A stretch of DNA of 64,000 nucleotides, from positions 1 to 64,000 of the forward strand of contig PCBK01000119.1 in the NCBI GenBank assembly GCA_002731275.1. The letters run 5' to 3'. How positions within the stretch are numbered: position 1 is the stretch's first letter; every line of letters starts with the position of its first letter. The notes beneath the pieces were generated by a model. That model searched no databases. It had not been told where the DNA came from and saw only the letters and a list, made by a program, of their open reading frames with translations. Below are positions 17,201 to 25,735 of the stretch, one piece after another. Source of the stretch: Deltaproteobacteria bacterium (GTDB lineage: Bacteria > Myxococcota_C > UBA6777). A program made the translations under genes and the position numbers.

Positions 17201-19128
17201 CCAACGATCGTGCTTCGAGGGGTCCCTGAAGTTTCTTTATCAACTTGTGCAGAACCTGCGGTGGCTGCGATGGGGCCATTTGTGTCGAAGTAGAAGTAGT
17301 TGATCACGCCGCTCAGGCCATTTTCGCAGATATACACACCTTTGTTGTTTCCGTATGCGAGCTTGAGCGCGTGTCCAAAGGCTTTACTGCAATCGACTTT
17401 GACAGTCGTGAGGTCCACGTGTTTTGTGGCCGTAAAGGTCGTGTCGTAGAGACTGAGTTGTGGTGAGCCGTCAGGTTTTCTGTAGGCGAGGAAGAGTTCA
17501 CCTGTTTTGGAGAATGAGACGTCGTATTGGGCGTGGGGGCCCACTCCGGCTTCCCATACAAATGCAGTACTTTGTGCGGTACAGTCGAGCGCGTTGAAGA
17601 CCTTTGATTTGATCTCGCGTTTGTCTGAGTCAGTCGTCGATTGTTCGATCCAAGAGACAAAGAATGCGCCTTTGTGTGTCGAATAGACACTTGGGTAGAG
17701 GATCTTTTCGCCGGCTGTTACGATAGGGACAGTCACAGATTTGTTGTTTTTGAGCAGACAATGACCTGTCAGGATTTTTTTGGAGGCGTCGAGCTGCAGG
17801 TGCATCAGTTCATGGTTTTTCGAGACGTCATAGTCGATGGGTTGAGCCGTGAGAAGTTGTGTTCCTGTACAGTCATTTTCATCGATACTGCCATCGCAAT
17901 CGTTGTCTTTTCCGTCGTAGCATTGGTCTGTTGGCTGTGGCTGGTTTGTTTGTTCACAAACCAGTTTTCCTTTTTTGCATGTTTGTGTACTGTCTTCGCA
18001 CAATCCAGATTGGCCTGTGACTTTGCAATAGGTGCCGGTATCTGTGGGGTTATCATCGACCATGCCGTTGCAATCATCATCTTTGTTGTTGCATAACTCT
18101 TGGCTCGGGAGAATTGCGTTGGCACATACACCCCACTTGCTATCAGCGCCGCATGTTTGGGTGCCTTTGGAGCATTCGCCTGTGTCACTTCCACACGATT
18201 GTGTTTCGTTGGGTTTGCATTGACAATCAGAGGAGTTGTCGTTGATACCATCGCAGTCTTCGTCGATTTGGTTGTTGCATATCTCTTTGGTAGGGGCGGA
18301 ACCTGTACAGACAAGTTTTCCGCCCTGACAGGCAGTGAAGGTTCCTTGTTGACATGGGCCTTTTTTGCTGAGGTCTGTACAAGATGAACCTTTCTTGAAG
18401 AAGTTTGTGTCTATCAGGCCATCACAGTCATCGTCTTTGCCATTGCACTCTTCTGTTTTTGGGGTTTGTTCGCCTTCACAGCGTCCCCACTTGGCAGCTC
18501 CCGTGCAGACCCGAACGCCTGATGTACAAGGCGATGTACACTGGTATTCCCCGTCTGGTTGTCGGACACAGCCTTGTGTTCCTGTGAAGCAAAATTCTTT
18601 TGTGCCTGGAATACAGGTGCAACTATTCTGGTTGCCATTGACATCATCGACTTTTCCGTTGCAATCGTCATCTTCGCCGTTACATTCTTCTTTTTTGGGA
18701 GCGCCTGCACCTGTGCATGTGCCCCAGCGCCCGTCGGCCAAGCAGAGTTGCTTGCCTTCTTTGCAGCGTCCGACACCTTTTTGTGTGGCGTCGCCATCAA
18801 AGCAGCTGCGTTCAGTGCCAGGGATACACTCTGCGACTGGTTTATCAGGTGATGCGTCGTTTGAAGAGGGAGTGTCAGTGGGGGCTGCGTCTTTGTCGAC
18901 GTTGGTCTCTTCCTGTGTTGGTATTTTTTCTTGTTGAGGGACATACTCACCCTCTTTGCAAGTGTTCTGGATACAGTGAAAGCCCGCACCACAGTCTTCG
19001 TGGTGTAAGCACGGTAAACCCGATGGACCAGGACTAACGACATAGCAGCCTTGGAGGAACAATAGCGTAGAAAAGAGGAAAAATGATGTAATCTTCAATG
19101 TTTTCGATGCCCATAACTTGGATGTCAT
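14221..19128 (-). CDS. Giant Cys-rich MopE-type lipoprotein
   Basis: Secreted lipoprotein of 1,635 aa (lipobox LFLQGC at about residue 28). The first 430 residues and two internal hinges carry seven ExCNxxDDDCxGxxDE motifs, the Asp/Cys signature of MopE-like proteins thought to bind calcium or copper. Between the hinges lie three long regions of about 350 residues (starting near KIVPPALEDYAVSG, FDTIGATDYDVSTDG and TAQPIDYDVSKN) that are alike in layout and probably form repeated beta-propeller-like domains. Each ends with a CKxxxTxSCYxG-type knot. No enzymatic motif is seen. It heads a run of four Cys-rich lipoproteins (14221-30061), all on the minus strand. Likely a surface-displayed adhesive or metal-dependent structural protein. 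Confidence 0.85.
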   Translation of the reverse strand: MTSKLWASKTLKITSFFLFSTLLFLQGCYVVSPGPSGLPCLHHEDCGAGFHCIQNTCKEGEYVPQQEKIPTQEETNVDKDAAPTDTPSSNDASPDKPVAECIPGTERSCFDGDATQKGVGRCKEGKQLCLADGRWGTCTGAGAPKKEECNGEDDDCNGKVDDVNGNQNSCTCIPGTKEFCFTGTQGCVRQPDGEYQCTSPCTSGVRVCTGAAKWGRCEGEQTPKTEECNGKDDDCDGLIDTNFFKKGSSCTDLSKKGPCQQGTFTACQGGKLVCTGSAPTKEICNNQIDEDCDGINDNSSDCQCKPNETQSCGSDTGECSKGTQTCGADSKWGVCANAILPSQELCNNKDDDCNGMVDDNPTDTGTYCKVTGQSGLCEDSTQTCKKGKLVCEQTNQPQPTDQCYDGKDNDCDGSIDENDCTGTQLLTAQPIDYDVSKNHELMHLQLDASKKILTGHCLLKNNKSVTVPIVTAGEKILYPSVYSTHKGAFFVSWIEQSTTDSDKREIKSKVFNALDCTAQSTAFVWEAGVGPHAQYDVSFSKTGELFLAYRKPDGSPQLSLYDTTFTATKHVDLTTVKVDCSKAFGHALKLAYGNNKGVYICENGLSGVINYFYFDTNGPIAATAGSAQVDKETSGTPRSTIVGINNKNEAAIAWATYNSHMNVTTIDAAGKVKHQGTLRALFGTGAMMFSGPHQTIQIYKNKFVIPVKDQRIDNSVIRTTWHIVKADGVLEKDIFDAFHPSLLRIRDDIPYTFDLVGTKLQRNIMDLQGKYTPCKNNACFCLPTETVSCYSGSHITPTATARCKEGSFVCAGDKASWTTCDKQITPLQEVCGDSLDNDCDGTVDEQCPTQSDKIVPPALEDYAVSGDGSVIVIFKNHLQLSGICYNPDGTSKRDIFPISTFGRDLVAPRVKISYTNKSFLVTWLQPKGPMYQHFATRFKPDCTLDKAILTGQTKSAFSTFDSAIDNSGAFAFAYRDADNKEQVTLHVYDSKANSKATKVFPATSCPTGKPYGVRVSKSRTDGTILFSCQGDSTEPIRYQRFEKDGKSIDSKVVTLGSSRSESSEIQSHTTYIRSQNDFLFVHQYFKTYQLALTIFPGLKGKPSTSVYRGVADDGYNAFTRSNQHITLHPQGDLIIHNNGFKDIPPQWMKINSALQITNHLFGSKDTAGWSIRVSDKDTYFYDVVQKVITKTPNSTIYSNNPACGGSLCECKSGTTRSCYAGLTATAPCTTGTQNCTNGTWSGCFRQTIPKQEICNNSVDDDCDGNVDEGCGNAKEFDTIGATDYDVSTDGSSFIAKLSKHQYGTSLIGYCLNTSQQQTTPKTLVINEMNQYATKPIVKRSPNGMFTVVAWLERRYLGIQKGRYLFRTYGANCKSSGQIVDWSDASTGNSPAHPQHFDVDIDDKGQVYTIRHTNMNGELPIFSIYKQDGTTITGPTPIFSSCKNKNGNVHIDVNAAGNGTITCQDIDTGTIYYRKIQGSSLSGSDVAINGSVGKAIKEPFAYVLGFNNADRHIVMWQESFGNPVQMGVRAQRLPAPPQSAVFGVGTPITQLPFPAAYVQDSFHARIPTNASGEFALFFENPGAQIALWYLFDKDGKNLTKSLNLPSGAHKMSLRFGNGKVYLFEGNTLTVGKHTFQ

Positions 19129-19301
19129 GAAGAATGTCTGACTCGTTTGGCTATGTTAGCCTATCCAAGAGGGGATGGAAAGCCCCATCACACGTGACCA
19201 ATTCAGGACAATTGTGTCGTGCCCACACATTCGATTGTCCAACTGTCGCTTTTGGCTGAAGAGAGTGGACGTGTGAGAGCGCTTTGTTTTCACAATTCTT
19301 T

Positions 19302-19330
19302 TTGTTTTTGCTTGAGCTGGTCTGTATTTT
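19302..19330 (+). promoter_or_regulatory. Candidate promoter of the small KOW-like gene
   Basis: TTGTTT (19302-19307), a 17-bp spacer and TATTTT (19325-19330). The predicted leader to the ATG at 19389 is about 50 nt. Confidence 0.4.
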
Positions 19331-19388
19331 GCTTTGTTTTGGTGTACTGCAAACATCTTCATACGTAATCAGGTAGAAAGGAGGAGCG

Positions 19389-19697
19389 ATGTCGAATTTG
19401 CAACACCATCCGTCAGGCGCTCCAGAGGCGCTCTCGATTGGAGACAAAGTCCTCGTCGTCTCTGGCGAACCTTTTGTCTTTGGCTGTATGGGAGTGGTCG
19501 TCCAGTTGTTTGTCAGTCATGAGTATAACACCCCGGCACTCGCGCGGGTGACGTTTACTCCCACCTCCTTTGAAGTCCTTTTGCCCGTCACCTCACTGAG
19601 GAAGTTATCAGGTGCTGGTCGAGAGAGGACCCTACAAACTCCTCCCGGATCGTTTCTTTCTATCCCGACCTCGCAAACCATTTCGAAAGAAAAATAA
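19389..19697 (+). CDS. Small protein with KOW/SH3-like barrel, function unknown
   Basis: 102-aa soluble protein with an excellent ribosome site (AAGGAGGAG, 3 nt before the ATG). The centre (IGDKVLVVSGEPFVFGCMGVVVQLF through LARVTFTPTSFEVLLPVTSLRKL) reads like a small beta-barrel of KOW or SH3 type as found in transcription, ribosome or carbon-dioxide-concentrating proteins. The tail is Ser/Thr-rich and disordered. It is the only plus-strand protein gene between 8.8 and 38 kb and is followed by a hairpin-rich gene-free stretch. It could be read together with that RNA; the terminator at 20230 is the first one downstream. No specific function can be assigned. Confidence 0.7.
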   Translation: MSNLQHHPSGAPEALSIGDKVLVVSGEPFVFGCMGVVVQLFVSHEYNTPALARVTFTPTSFEVLLPVTSLRKLSGAGRERTLQTPPGSFLSIPTSQTISKEK

Positions 19698-19719
19698 TCA
19701 TCTGTGTCAGGTTGTGACA

Positions 19720-20260
19720 GCTTCGTCTTGTATAAGTCATCTGGACCGTTTTTGGAAAGAATAGGCTCCTTGATGGTGTGAGGTTTGTGGAGCAAGCTGG
19801 GAAGTCGTCGTAGCCAACGCCAAACTGACCGAGTTTACGGAAATAAAGAGGGCGGAACCACGGCGTTCATTTGCAGCCTTGAGACACAAGTCGTCCATCA
19901 GATCACTTTGATAAATGAGTGATCTTTACGACCCGCTGACGTGTTCGCGATACGAATGCTGAGGGCCAAGGGCTTTCACGCAAGGTGACGCACTGCCAGA
20001 CGTTTGGTAGGCGCTTTTTGCCGTAGGAGACGCGGCGTAACGCGCTCCTACGTCTCGTTCGTTTCTCTTTGCGGAAGAGTCTCGTGGGGCCGCGAGTAGA
20101 CAACGGATAAGTGTCTACGTCGCGGCCGGGCAGCAATGTCAGAGCACAAGAACATGATTGAGCTGCTTGGAAAATGCTCAAGATTCTCCTTCAGGTGAAA
20201 GATCTTTCGCTATTGTTTTCCAGGGTGTGAGCGCTGACAGCATGCTGTCAGCGCTTTTTG
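19720..20260 (+). ncRNA. Candidate structured RNA of unknown family
   Basis: About 540 bp with no credible ORF but several strong stems on the plus strand. They are 19900-19925 (AGATCACT/AGTGATCT), 20022-20052 (CGTAGGAG-A-CGCG/CGCG-CTCCTACG), 20088-20127 (GGCCGCGA-GTAGACA/TGTCTAC-G-TCGCGGCC, 15 pairs with one bulged base), a TTGAGC/GCTCAA pair near 20158-20181 and GAAAGATCTTTC near 20200. A perfect intrinsic terminator closes the unit at 20230-20259. I compared it with the consensus motifs of RNase P RNA, tmRNA and SRP RNA from memory and found no match. The 5' end is uncertain, and it could instead be a 3' extension of the mRNA of the gene at 19389. Confidence 0.4.
20230..20259 (+). terminator. 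Strong intrinsic terminator
   Basis: A perfect 26-bp palindrome (20230-20255; AGCGCTGACAG on the left arm, CTGTCAGCGCT on the right, CATG in the loop) runs into TTTTT at 20255-20259. No T-run exists on the other side, so it works on plus-strand transcripts. It ends the candidate RNA just before the convergent M50 gene. Confidence 0.9.
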
Positions 20261-20281
20261 GTTTGTAGGGGAGAGTGGTTT

Positions 20282-21697
20282 TCAGGAGAGCGTCAGGAGG
20301 TAGAGGAAGGCCATCATACTGCCGAGGATTGCGAGGGCAAAAAAGAAGTCGTTGTACTCTTTACGTGTCCATTTGAATGGATCTGTGGGGCGGTGTATGG
20401 ACGACTCAAACTCGGATTGGAGCCAACACTGCACTTTTCGTGCGGAGCTGTCATTTCCTCTGCGTTGGAAACATCTTTGCGCTGCTGTTAATGCGATACG
20501 TCGGGGACGAATGTACTCTATTTTTTCTTGGACGGATGGCGTCGAGGAGAGCCATGCTTCGAGAGTGACGATGTATTGCTCATAGAGCTGCTCTGCGATG
20601 TCCCAGCGCATGAGCACCTCTTGTTGCTGGGCTAGCTCGGCGGTCAGGTCAGGAGGGACAAAGGTTGAGCACTGATGGCTCAAGCGTTCTGCGTTGTCTT
20701 GTAATTCTTCTTTGTCGAGCTGTGAGAGTGTAGGCTCATAAAGAAGGCAGCGCAGCCACTCGATGTCCAAAAAGAGCGAGAGGTTTGTGTATGTTGATGA
20801 TAAAGATGGAAGCTGAGACCACGCCTCCTCTGCTTTTCTGCGCTCTCCACGTCGGTGATAGTGTTCAATGCGGGTCAGTTGTGCGAAGAAGCGCCCTTCA
20901 AGATCATCGATACTGGAGAACAGGTGTTCTGCCTCGTCGATATCTACGTCAAAGGGATGTTGTGTGCCCTTGAGCATTGTGACGTGTGCTCTGGTCAACA
21001 AGTAATGTGCTCTCAGGTATGGATCTGTTGGTGGTTGTTGGGGGAGCGCGTTCCATTTTTTGATCGCGAGCTCATCGGCGCCCCACTGTTTGCATCCGAG
21101 GATCTCATGTACATCGAGTAGCATAGAGCACTCTTTTTCACCGAGTTGATGGAGAACAGAGTCGTCTTCGGAGGGGAGGTATCCTGGCCAGGAGAGGCTA
21201 TGTGAAGAGGTGATGTGCGTGAGGATATGCCACCCATCGTTTCCTTGTGTGAGCCCTGGTAGTGGGATGCCTGGAAGGGGGATAGCGTTGATCAGGAAGG
21301 CGAGCGCGTTGATCCAGGCGAACATCACCCAGTAGGGTTGGGACCAGTTGGATTGGTAACACATCGCCAATGAGAGCCCAAGGAGCAAGAGGTGGACGAG
21401 TGGACCACCGGCGGAGAGGATGACTTGTTTGTATGTGGAGTCTTGGGTTTGGGGGTAATAAACATATGCGATACCGCCGCCAGGTAAGAAGTTTCTTCCG
21501 ACAAAACATCTGACACCAAGTAGCTCGAATTGTAAGAGCGGATCGCGATTTCCCATGCCAATCGCGACGACTCTCCCTCCTGTTAACCAACCAGCCACTG
21601 CGTGTCCCAACTCATGCAGGATGACGGACAGGTAGTAAAGGAAGAAGAACGCGAGCATAGGGGGGATGAATTCATACCAATGGGTCCACGGTTGCAT
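20282..21697 (-). CDS. M50-family membrane metalloprotease with cytosolic tail
   Basis: Predicted site-2-protease-like intramembrane zinc protease, 471 aa. HELGH at residues 28-32 lies in the first hydrophobic helix. GGGIAYVYYP and further membrane segments follow, with NAIPLPGIPLPGLTQGNDGWHIL carrying a plausible third-ligand region (NDG). Roughly residues 180-450 are a soluble, helix-rich region with TPR-like spacing (YLRAHYLLTRAHVTML, RFFAQLTRIEHYHRRGE), and one membrane helix closes the protein (FALAILGSMMAFLYLL). Such proteases release membrane-bound regulators or clear signal peptides. The gene stands alone on the minus strand between Cys-rich lipoprotein genes. The substrate is unknown. 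Confidence 0.85.
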   Translation of the reverse strand: MQPWTHWYEFIPPMLAFFFLYYLSVILHELGHAVAGWLTGGRVVAIGMGNRDPLLQFELLGVRCFVGRNFLPGGGIAYVYYPQTQDSTYKQVILSAGGPLVHLLLLGLSLAMCYQSNWSQPYWVMFAWINALAFLINAIPLPGIPLPGLTQGNDGWHILTHITSSHSLSWPGYLPSEDDSVLHQLGEKECSMLLDVHEILGCKQWGADELAIKKWNALPQQPPTDPYLRAHYLLTRAHVTMLKGTQHPFDVDIDEAEHLFSSIDDLEGRFFAQLTRIEHYHRRGERRKAEEAWSQLPSLSSTYTNLSLFLDIEWLRCLLYEPTLSQLDKEELQDNAERLSHQCSTFVPPDLTAELAQQQEVLMRWDIAEQLYEQYIVTLEAWLSSTPSVQEKIEYIRPRRIALTAAQRCFQRRGNDSSARKVQCWLQSEFESSIHRPTDPFKWTRKEYNDFFFALAILGSMMAFLYLLTLS

Positions 21698-21979
21698 TGA
21701 TGGTACACACCTCTCCTCAAAAGAAATCGATAGGTAACAGTGATATCGATGCGTATATTGTGGTGTGTTGTCAAGTGTACGTGGGTGGAATGAGGTGGTG
21801 CCATGGAGGAGTGGGGGAAATGCTCCCCAAATCTATAGCAAGCATCGTTGTAAATTTGGAAGGGGCCTTCATCCCTTTGAGAAAGAAATTCCGTTACAAG
21901 GTGAAGGCATCAGATGTGTGGGAGGATTTCCCTTGCACTGTGATGTTTGGAGAGGTGATGCAGTGTTTTTGTGGGCTGC

Positions 21980-24900
21980 TTATGGTCTGATGTTCTCGCC
22001 ACCCATGTAGGGTTCCTCGCCAATATAGAACGGTAGCATGTAGAAGCCCCAATTGGCAGAGGTGTTTGTTGAGTTGTTAAACGTCAGCGTTCCTTTGTAC
22101 TGGCCGTACAAGAACAACTCGTCACTGTCGCCTTTCGTTCCGTAAGTGTACACCTCAGAAGAGGCACCACCACCACGGTAGAACCAGAGCGGATCAGCGT
22201 TGAGTTTCATTCCTAACAAGAAGATGTCTCTCGTGCCGACTTGTGGGCTATTTGCCAACGTGCCGATCTTCATGCTTCCTGTGGTTTCGCCTAGGACAAT
22301 GATGTAGCGGAAGTCGACAAGGATGTCTTTTCCGATACTCAATCCACTTGATGTGGGGAAGGATTTGGCCGCGAGGAATGTACCAGAGCTGCTGATCTTT
22401 GCGTAGAATGCTTCACCTGTGGTCGAGGTGGGGTTGAGGGTCAGGTTCCCAAGTTTTGTGTTGGGGGTGATCGCGCCTGTGATGAAGAGGTTTTGGTTCT
22501 GATCTGCGGTGAATTGTGTCAGGATATCATCGCCCTGTCCACCACCTGCGGTGATCGATGAGACATCACCTGTTGAGGCGTTGAGCTTCGCGAAGAATAA
22601 ATCTTTTCCACCTGTAGAAGTGACCTTTTGTGTGCCACTCTTGTCTTGAAGTGTGCCTTCGAATTGACCCCCGACAAAGAGGTTGGGTTGGATGCTCATG
22701 AAGATAGCAGCACCGTCTACAGATTTGCTCGCACCAAGTGAAATCGCCCATGTCAGGGCACCTGTGTTGTAATTGAATGAGGCGACAAACAGCGCTTGAC
22801 CACCTGCTGGGGCTGTCAGAGTTGTTTTGACCTGCAGACCAAATTCAACAGTTGTCGTGAAGGTCCCCAGCACATACACCTGCGATCCATACTCATAGAC
22901 AGCTTTGGGTACGATTGTTCCGCCACCTTTGTTGTATGCTTTCGCCAAAAAGCGGGTGTTGGTGGTGGAGCGTTTCAACAGGAACATGTGGTTTGTGGCT
23001 GTGGGGTATGGATTGTCGAATGTATAGGCTGTTCCGATGTTTCCTGAGAAAGCAGCTTTGTAGGTTCCTGCGATGTACATACTGTATATCGAATTTCCAG
23101 CAAATGCGGTGAGCTTTTCATCTCCGGGGCCTTTGAGATCGAGGAGGACGCTTGAGAATTTCTTTTGGGATGTGGAGTACTGGGCGATGTAGATATCTGA
23201 TGCGCCTTGGCCTGTCAGCGTTGAAGTGCCCAAAACGAGCGTTCCTGAGTAGTTACCTGCGACGGTGATCGTGCTGTAGCTGGGGATCAGCCCAACTGTC
23301 GAGCGGCTTGTTTGGGGGACGAGCGAGATACCATTCCCTTTACATTCACCGGAAATACAGGAGTAGATATTGCTATTTGGACAGCTGGTGTTGGTTGTAC
23401 ATCCACGAACACAGCTACCTCGCAGACAGCTTTCACTTCGTTGACATGCGAAGCCACAACTACCGCAGTGATTGAACTCTGTTTGGAGTTTTACACAAGC
23501 GCCTGCACAGCAGCTTTCGCCTGTACCACATTTAACGCCACACGCGCCGCAATTGTTGTTGTCTGTTTGGAGATCAAAACATCCTGAACCACAACATGTT
23601 TGTCCCGCAAAGCAGAAGTTTCCACAAGCGCCGCAGTGTCTTTGGCTTGTCAGTGAGGTACATGTTCCGTTACAACAGCCTTCGCCTGTTGCGCAGGTTT
23701 TTCCACAAGCGCCGCAGTTATTCGCATCGTTTTGTAGGTCAGCGCAGGCGTTTCCACAGCAAGATTCGCCAACTTTACAGGTTTTGTTACACGCACCGCA
23801 GTGTGTGACGTTGCCTGTTGTGCCTACGCATCGACCATTACAGCAGCTTTGTCCACTTCCGCAAGCGACGCCACAACCGCCACAGTTGTTGGTGTCATTG
23901 AGGAAGTCAATACAACCACCACCACAACAGATCTCACCAGGTTTACATTGTTTTCCACAACCGCCACAGTTTGTGCGGTCGAAGCGGGTGTCGATACACT
24001 GGTCACTACAACACGCGAGCTGGGATGAGCAACAGCCCGAACCACAAACTGTTTCGCTTTGTGTACATTGCGTACATTTCCCATTCACGCAGCGCTCCGT
24101 GTCTTTACAGGGTGAGTCACAACCACCGCAATGTTTAGGGTGGATTTGGAGATCAACACATTGGTCTGTACAGAGAGATTGTGCGCCGGGGCAGATGCAT
24201 TTTCCGCTGACACATGCCTGTCCTGGTTTGCAAGACGTCCCGCATGCTCCACAGTGTTGGAAGTCACGTGTTGTATCGACACATTGGCCACTGCAAACCG
24301 TTTGCTTGTCTGGGCAGATCAGGACACAAGAACCATCCTGGCAGGATTCACCGACTTTGCAGACTTGTCCACATTTTCCACAATGTTTGACGTCTGATTT
24401 GATATCCCGGCAGTATCCATCGCATTCTGTGTAGGTTTCGGGGCAGATACATTTTCCTTCGGAGCATTGTTTGATGCCTGTGCAGGAGGGGACACAGATG
24501 TTGGGAGATTGGCAACGTTTTTGGAGGCAGACGAGTCCTTCTGTACAGTCTGCGTTTACTTCGCAGGGGCGGTTGATACAACCTTCATCCACCTGGTTGT
24601 CACAGTCGTTATCTTTTCCGTCACAGATTTCGGGAGTGGGTGTTTGTTGGTTTTGACACTCGCTCCATGAACCGTCACTTCCGCAGGTACGTGTCCCTGG
24701 AGAGCAGATACCTATATTTTTTGTGCCCTCTGGCCCAGTGTAGCAGGCTTCTGTTGTGTTGGGGGTGGGGCAGCTACAATCGATGTCATTATCTGTCTTG
24801 CCGTCGCAGTCGTCGTCTTTTCCGTTGCATGTTTCGGCTTGTGGAAGGAGCTGTGAGAGGCAAGGGCCCCAAGTCTTGTCGTCCTGGCATACACGTGAAC

Positions 24901-25636
24901 CTGCTTTACAGATACCGACGTTTTGGGTACCTGCAGCGCCAGCATAACAGGTCTCTTTGTCGCCGGGTTTGTCACATGTACAGCCGCTCGGTGTGTCGTC
25001 GATTTTTCCGTTACAGTCGTCATCTTTTCCGTTACATTCTTCTTTTGTGGGGCTGCCACTTCCTTGGCAGGAGCCCCACTTGTTGTCACTTCCACACTCA
25101 CGCACGCCAATTTTACATTCGCCGATATTGCGGGTGCCTGCTGGACCTTCGTAACAGGGCTGACTGGAGCCGGGTTCACAAAAAGAGGTACATTCTGAGT
25201 CGAATTTGTCGATGTTTCCATCACAATCATTGTCGATATTGTCGAAGCACTTGTCTTTGGTGTCTTCTTTTTCGATCTTGATGGGTAAACAATCCCCCCA
25301 TTTTCCATCGAGTCCTTCGTCTTCTGCGCCACAAGTTTGTTGTCCTGTTTTACAAAAGTTACCGATGTCGTTGGGGAGCAAGGCACATGAGCGGATCTCG
25401 CCTTTGGTTTTGCACGTCTCGCGCTTGGTCGCGGAGCATTTTCCAGAGTAACAACCTCCGACATAGTCGACGTTGTTACATTCACAGTCCTGGCTACAGG
25501 GGCTGCCATTTGGATCGATTGTAAAGTCGCTGATGCGTTTCCCATCCACGCACACAGATGGTGCCGAACAGGCTGTAGGGCCTATGAGTAGCGCTGCACA
25601 GATAATGAGAGCGCCCATCCGAATGATTGTGTACAT
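21980..25636 (-). CDS. Cys-rich lipoprotein with MopE motifs and beta-repeat tail
   Basis: 1,218-aa secreted protein. The signal sequence ends with GPTAC (Cys about residue 23), probably lipidated; a second Met at residue 7 is an alternative start. Residues 60-390 contain four Asp/Cys MopE motifs (EECNGKDDDCNGKIDD type), each followed by a CYxGxxGTxNIGIC knot. Residues 395-780 contain ten repeats of about 30-40 residues with HCGACG or NCGGCG cores and six or more Cys each. The C-terminal 430 residues are Cys-poor with repeating beta strands (ASDIYIAQYSTSQKKF, ALFVASFNYNTG, DLFFAKLNASTGDV, AFYAKISSSGTFL), like SBBP/beta-propeller repeats. Likely a surface adhesin or scaffold. It shares modules with its neighbours at 14221 and 25736. 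Confidence 0.85.
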   Translation of the reverse strand: MYTIIRMGALIICAALLIGPTACSAPSVCVDGKRISDFTIDPNGSPCSQDCECNNVDYVGGCYSGKCSATKRETCKTKGEIRSCALLPNDIGNFCKTGQQTCGAEDEGLDGKWGDCLPIKIEKEDTKDKCFDNIDNDCDGNIDKFDSECTSFCEPGSSQPCYEGPAGTRNIGECKIGVRECGSDNKWGSCQGSGSPTKEECNGKDDDCNGKIDDTPSGCTCDKPGDKETCYAGAAGTQNVGICKAGSRVCQDDKTWGPCLSQLLPQAETCNGKDDDCDGKTDNDIDCSCPTPNTTEACYTGPEGTKNIGICSPGTRTCGSDGSWSECQNQQTPTPEICDGKDNDCDNQVDEGCINRPCEVNADCTEGLVCLQKRCQSPNICVPSCTGIKQCSEGKCICPETYTECDGYCRDIKSDVKHCGKCGQVCKVGESCQDGSCVLICPDKQTVCSGQCVDTTRDFQHCGACGTSCKPGQACVSGKCICPGAQSLCTDQCVDLQIHPKHCGGCDSPCKDTERCVNGKCTQCTQSETVCGSGCCSSQLACCSDQCIDTRFDRTNCGGCGKQCKPGEICCGGGCIDFLNDTNNCGGCGVACGSGQSCCNGRCVGTTGNVTHCGACNKTCKVGESCCGNACADLQNDANNCGACGKTCATGEGCCNGTCTSLTSQRHCGACGNFCFAGQTCCGSGCFDLQTDNNNCGACGVKCGTGESCCAGACVKLQTEFNHCGSCGFACQRSESCLRGSCVRGCTTNTSCPNSNIYSCISGECKGNGISLVPQTSRSTVGLIPSYSTITVAGNYSGTLVLGTSTLTGQGASDIYIAQYSTSQKKFSSVLLDLKGPGDEKLTAFAGNSIYSMYIAGTYKAAFSGNIGTAYTFDNPYPTATNHMFLLKRSTTNTRFLAKAYNKGGGTIVPKAVYEYGSQVYVLGTFTTTVEFGLQVKTTLTAPAGGQALFVASFNYNTGALTWAISLGASKSVDGAAIFMSIQPNLFVGGQFEGTLQDKSGTQKVTSTGGKDLFFAKLNASTGDVSSITAGGGQGDDILTQFTADQNQNLFITGAITPNTKLGNLTLNPTSTTGEAFYAKISSSGTFLAAKSFPTSSGLSIGKDILVDFRYIIVLGETTGSMKIGTLANSPQVGTRDIFLLGMKLNADPLWFYRGGGASSEVYTYGTKGDSDELFLYGQYKGTLTFNNSTNTSANWGFYMLPFYIGEEPYMGGENIRP

Positions 25637-25735
25637 CTTTTTTCCTTGTTGGTTAAAAATTCTTCCAGTGTGTAGAGTCTATCTTACATGGGGCGATGAT
25701 GTAAAGTGAGTGACTGTATTTTTACAGCCGCATTT

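Noticed and set aside
21697-21990. 97-codon plus-strand ORF
   Set aside because: No ribosome site, overlaps the starts and ends of solid minus-strand genes, no motif.
23472-24434. 320-codon plus-strand ORF
   Set aside because: Antisense of the Cys-rich repeats of the lipoprotein gene; the stop-free frame is a codon-bias artefact.
24712-25545. 277-codon minus-strand ORF
   Set aside because: Shifted frame of the MopE-type region of the 21980-25636 gene.
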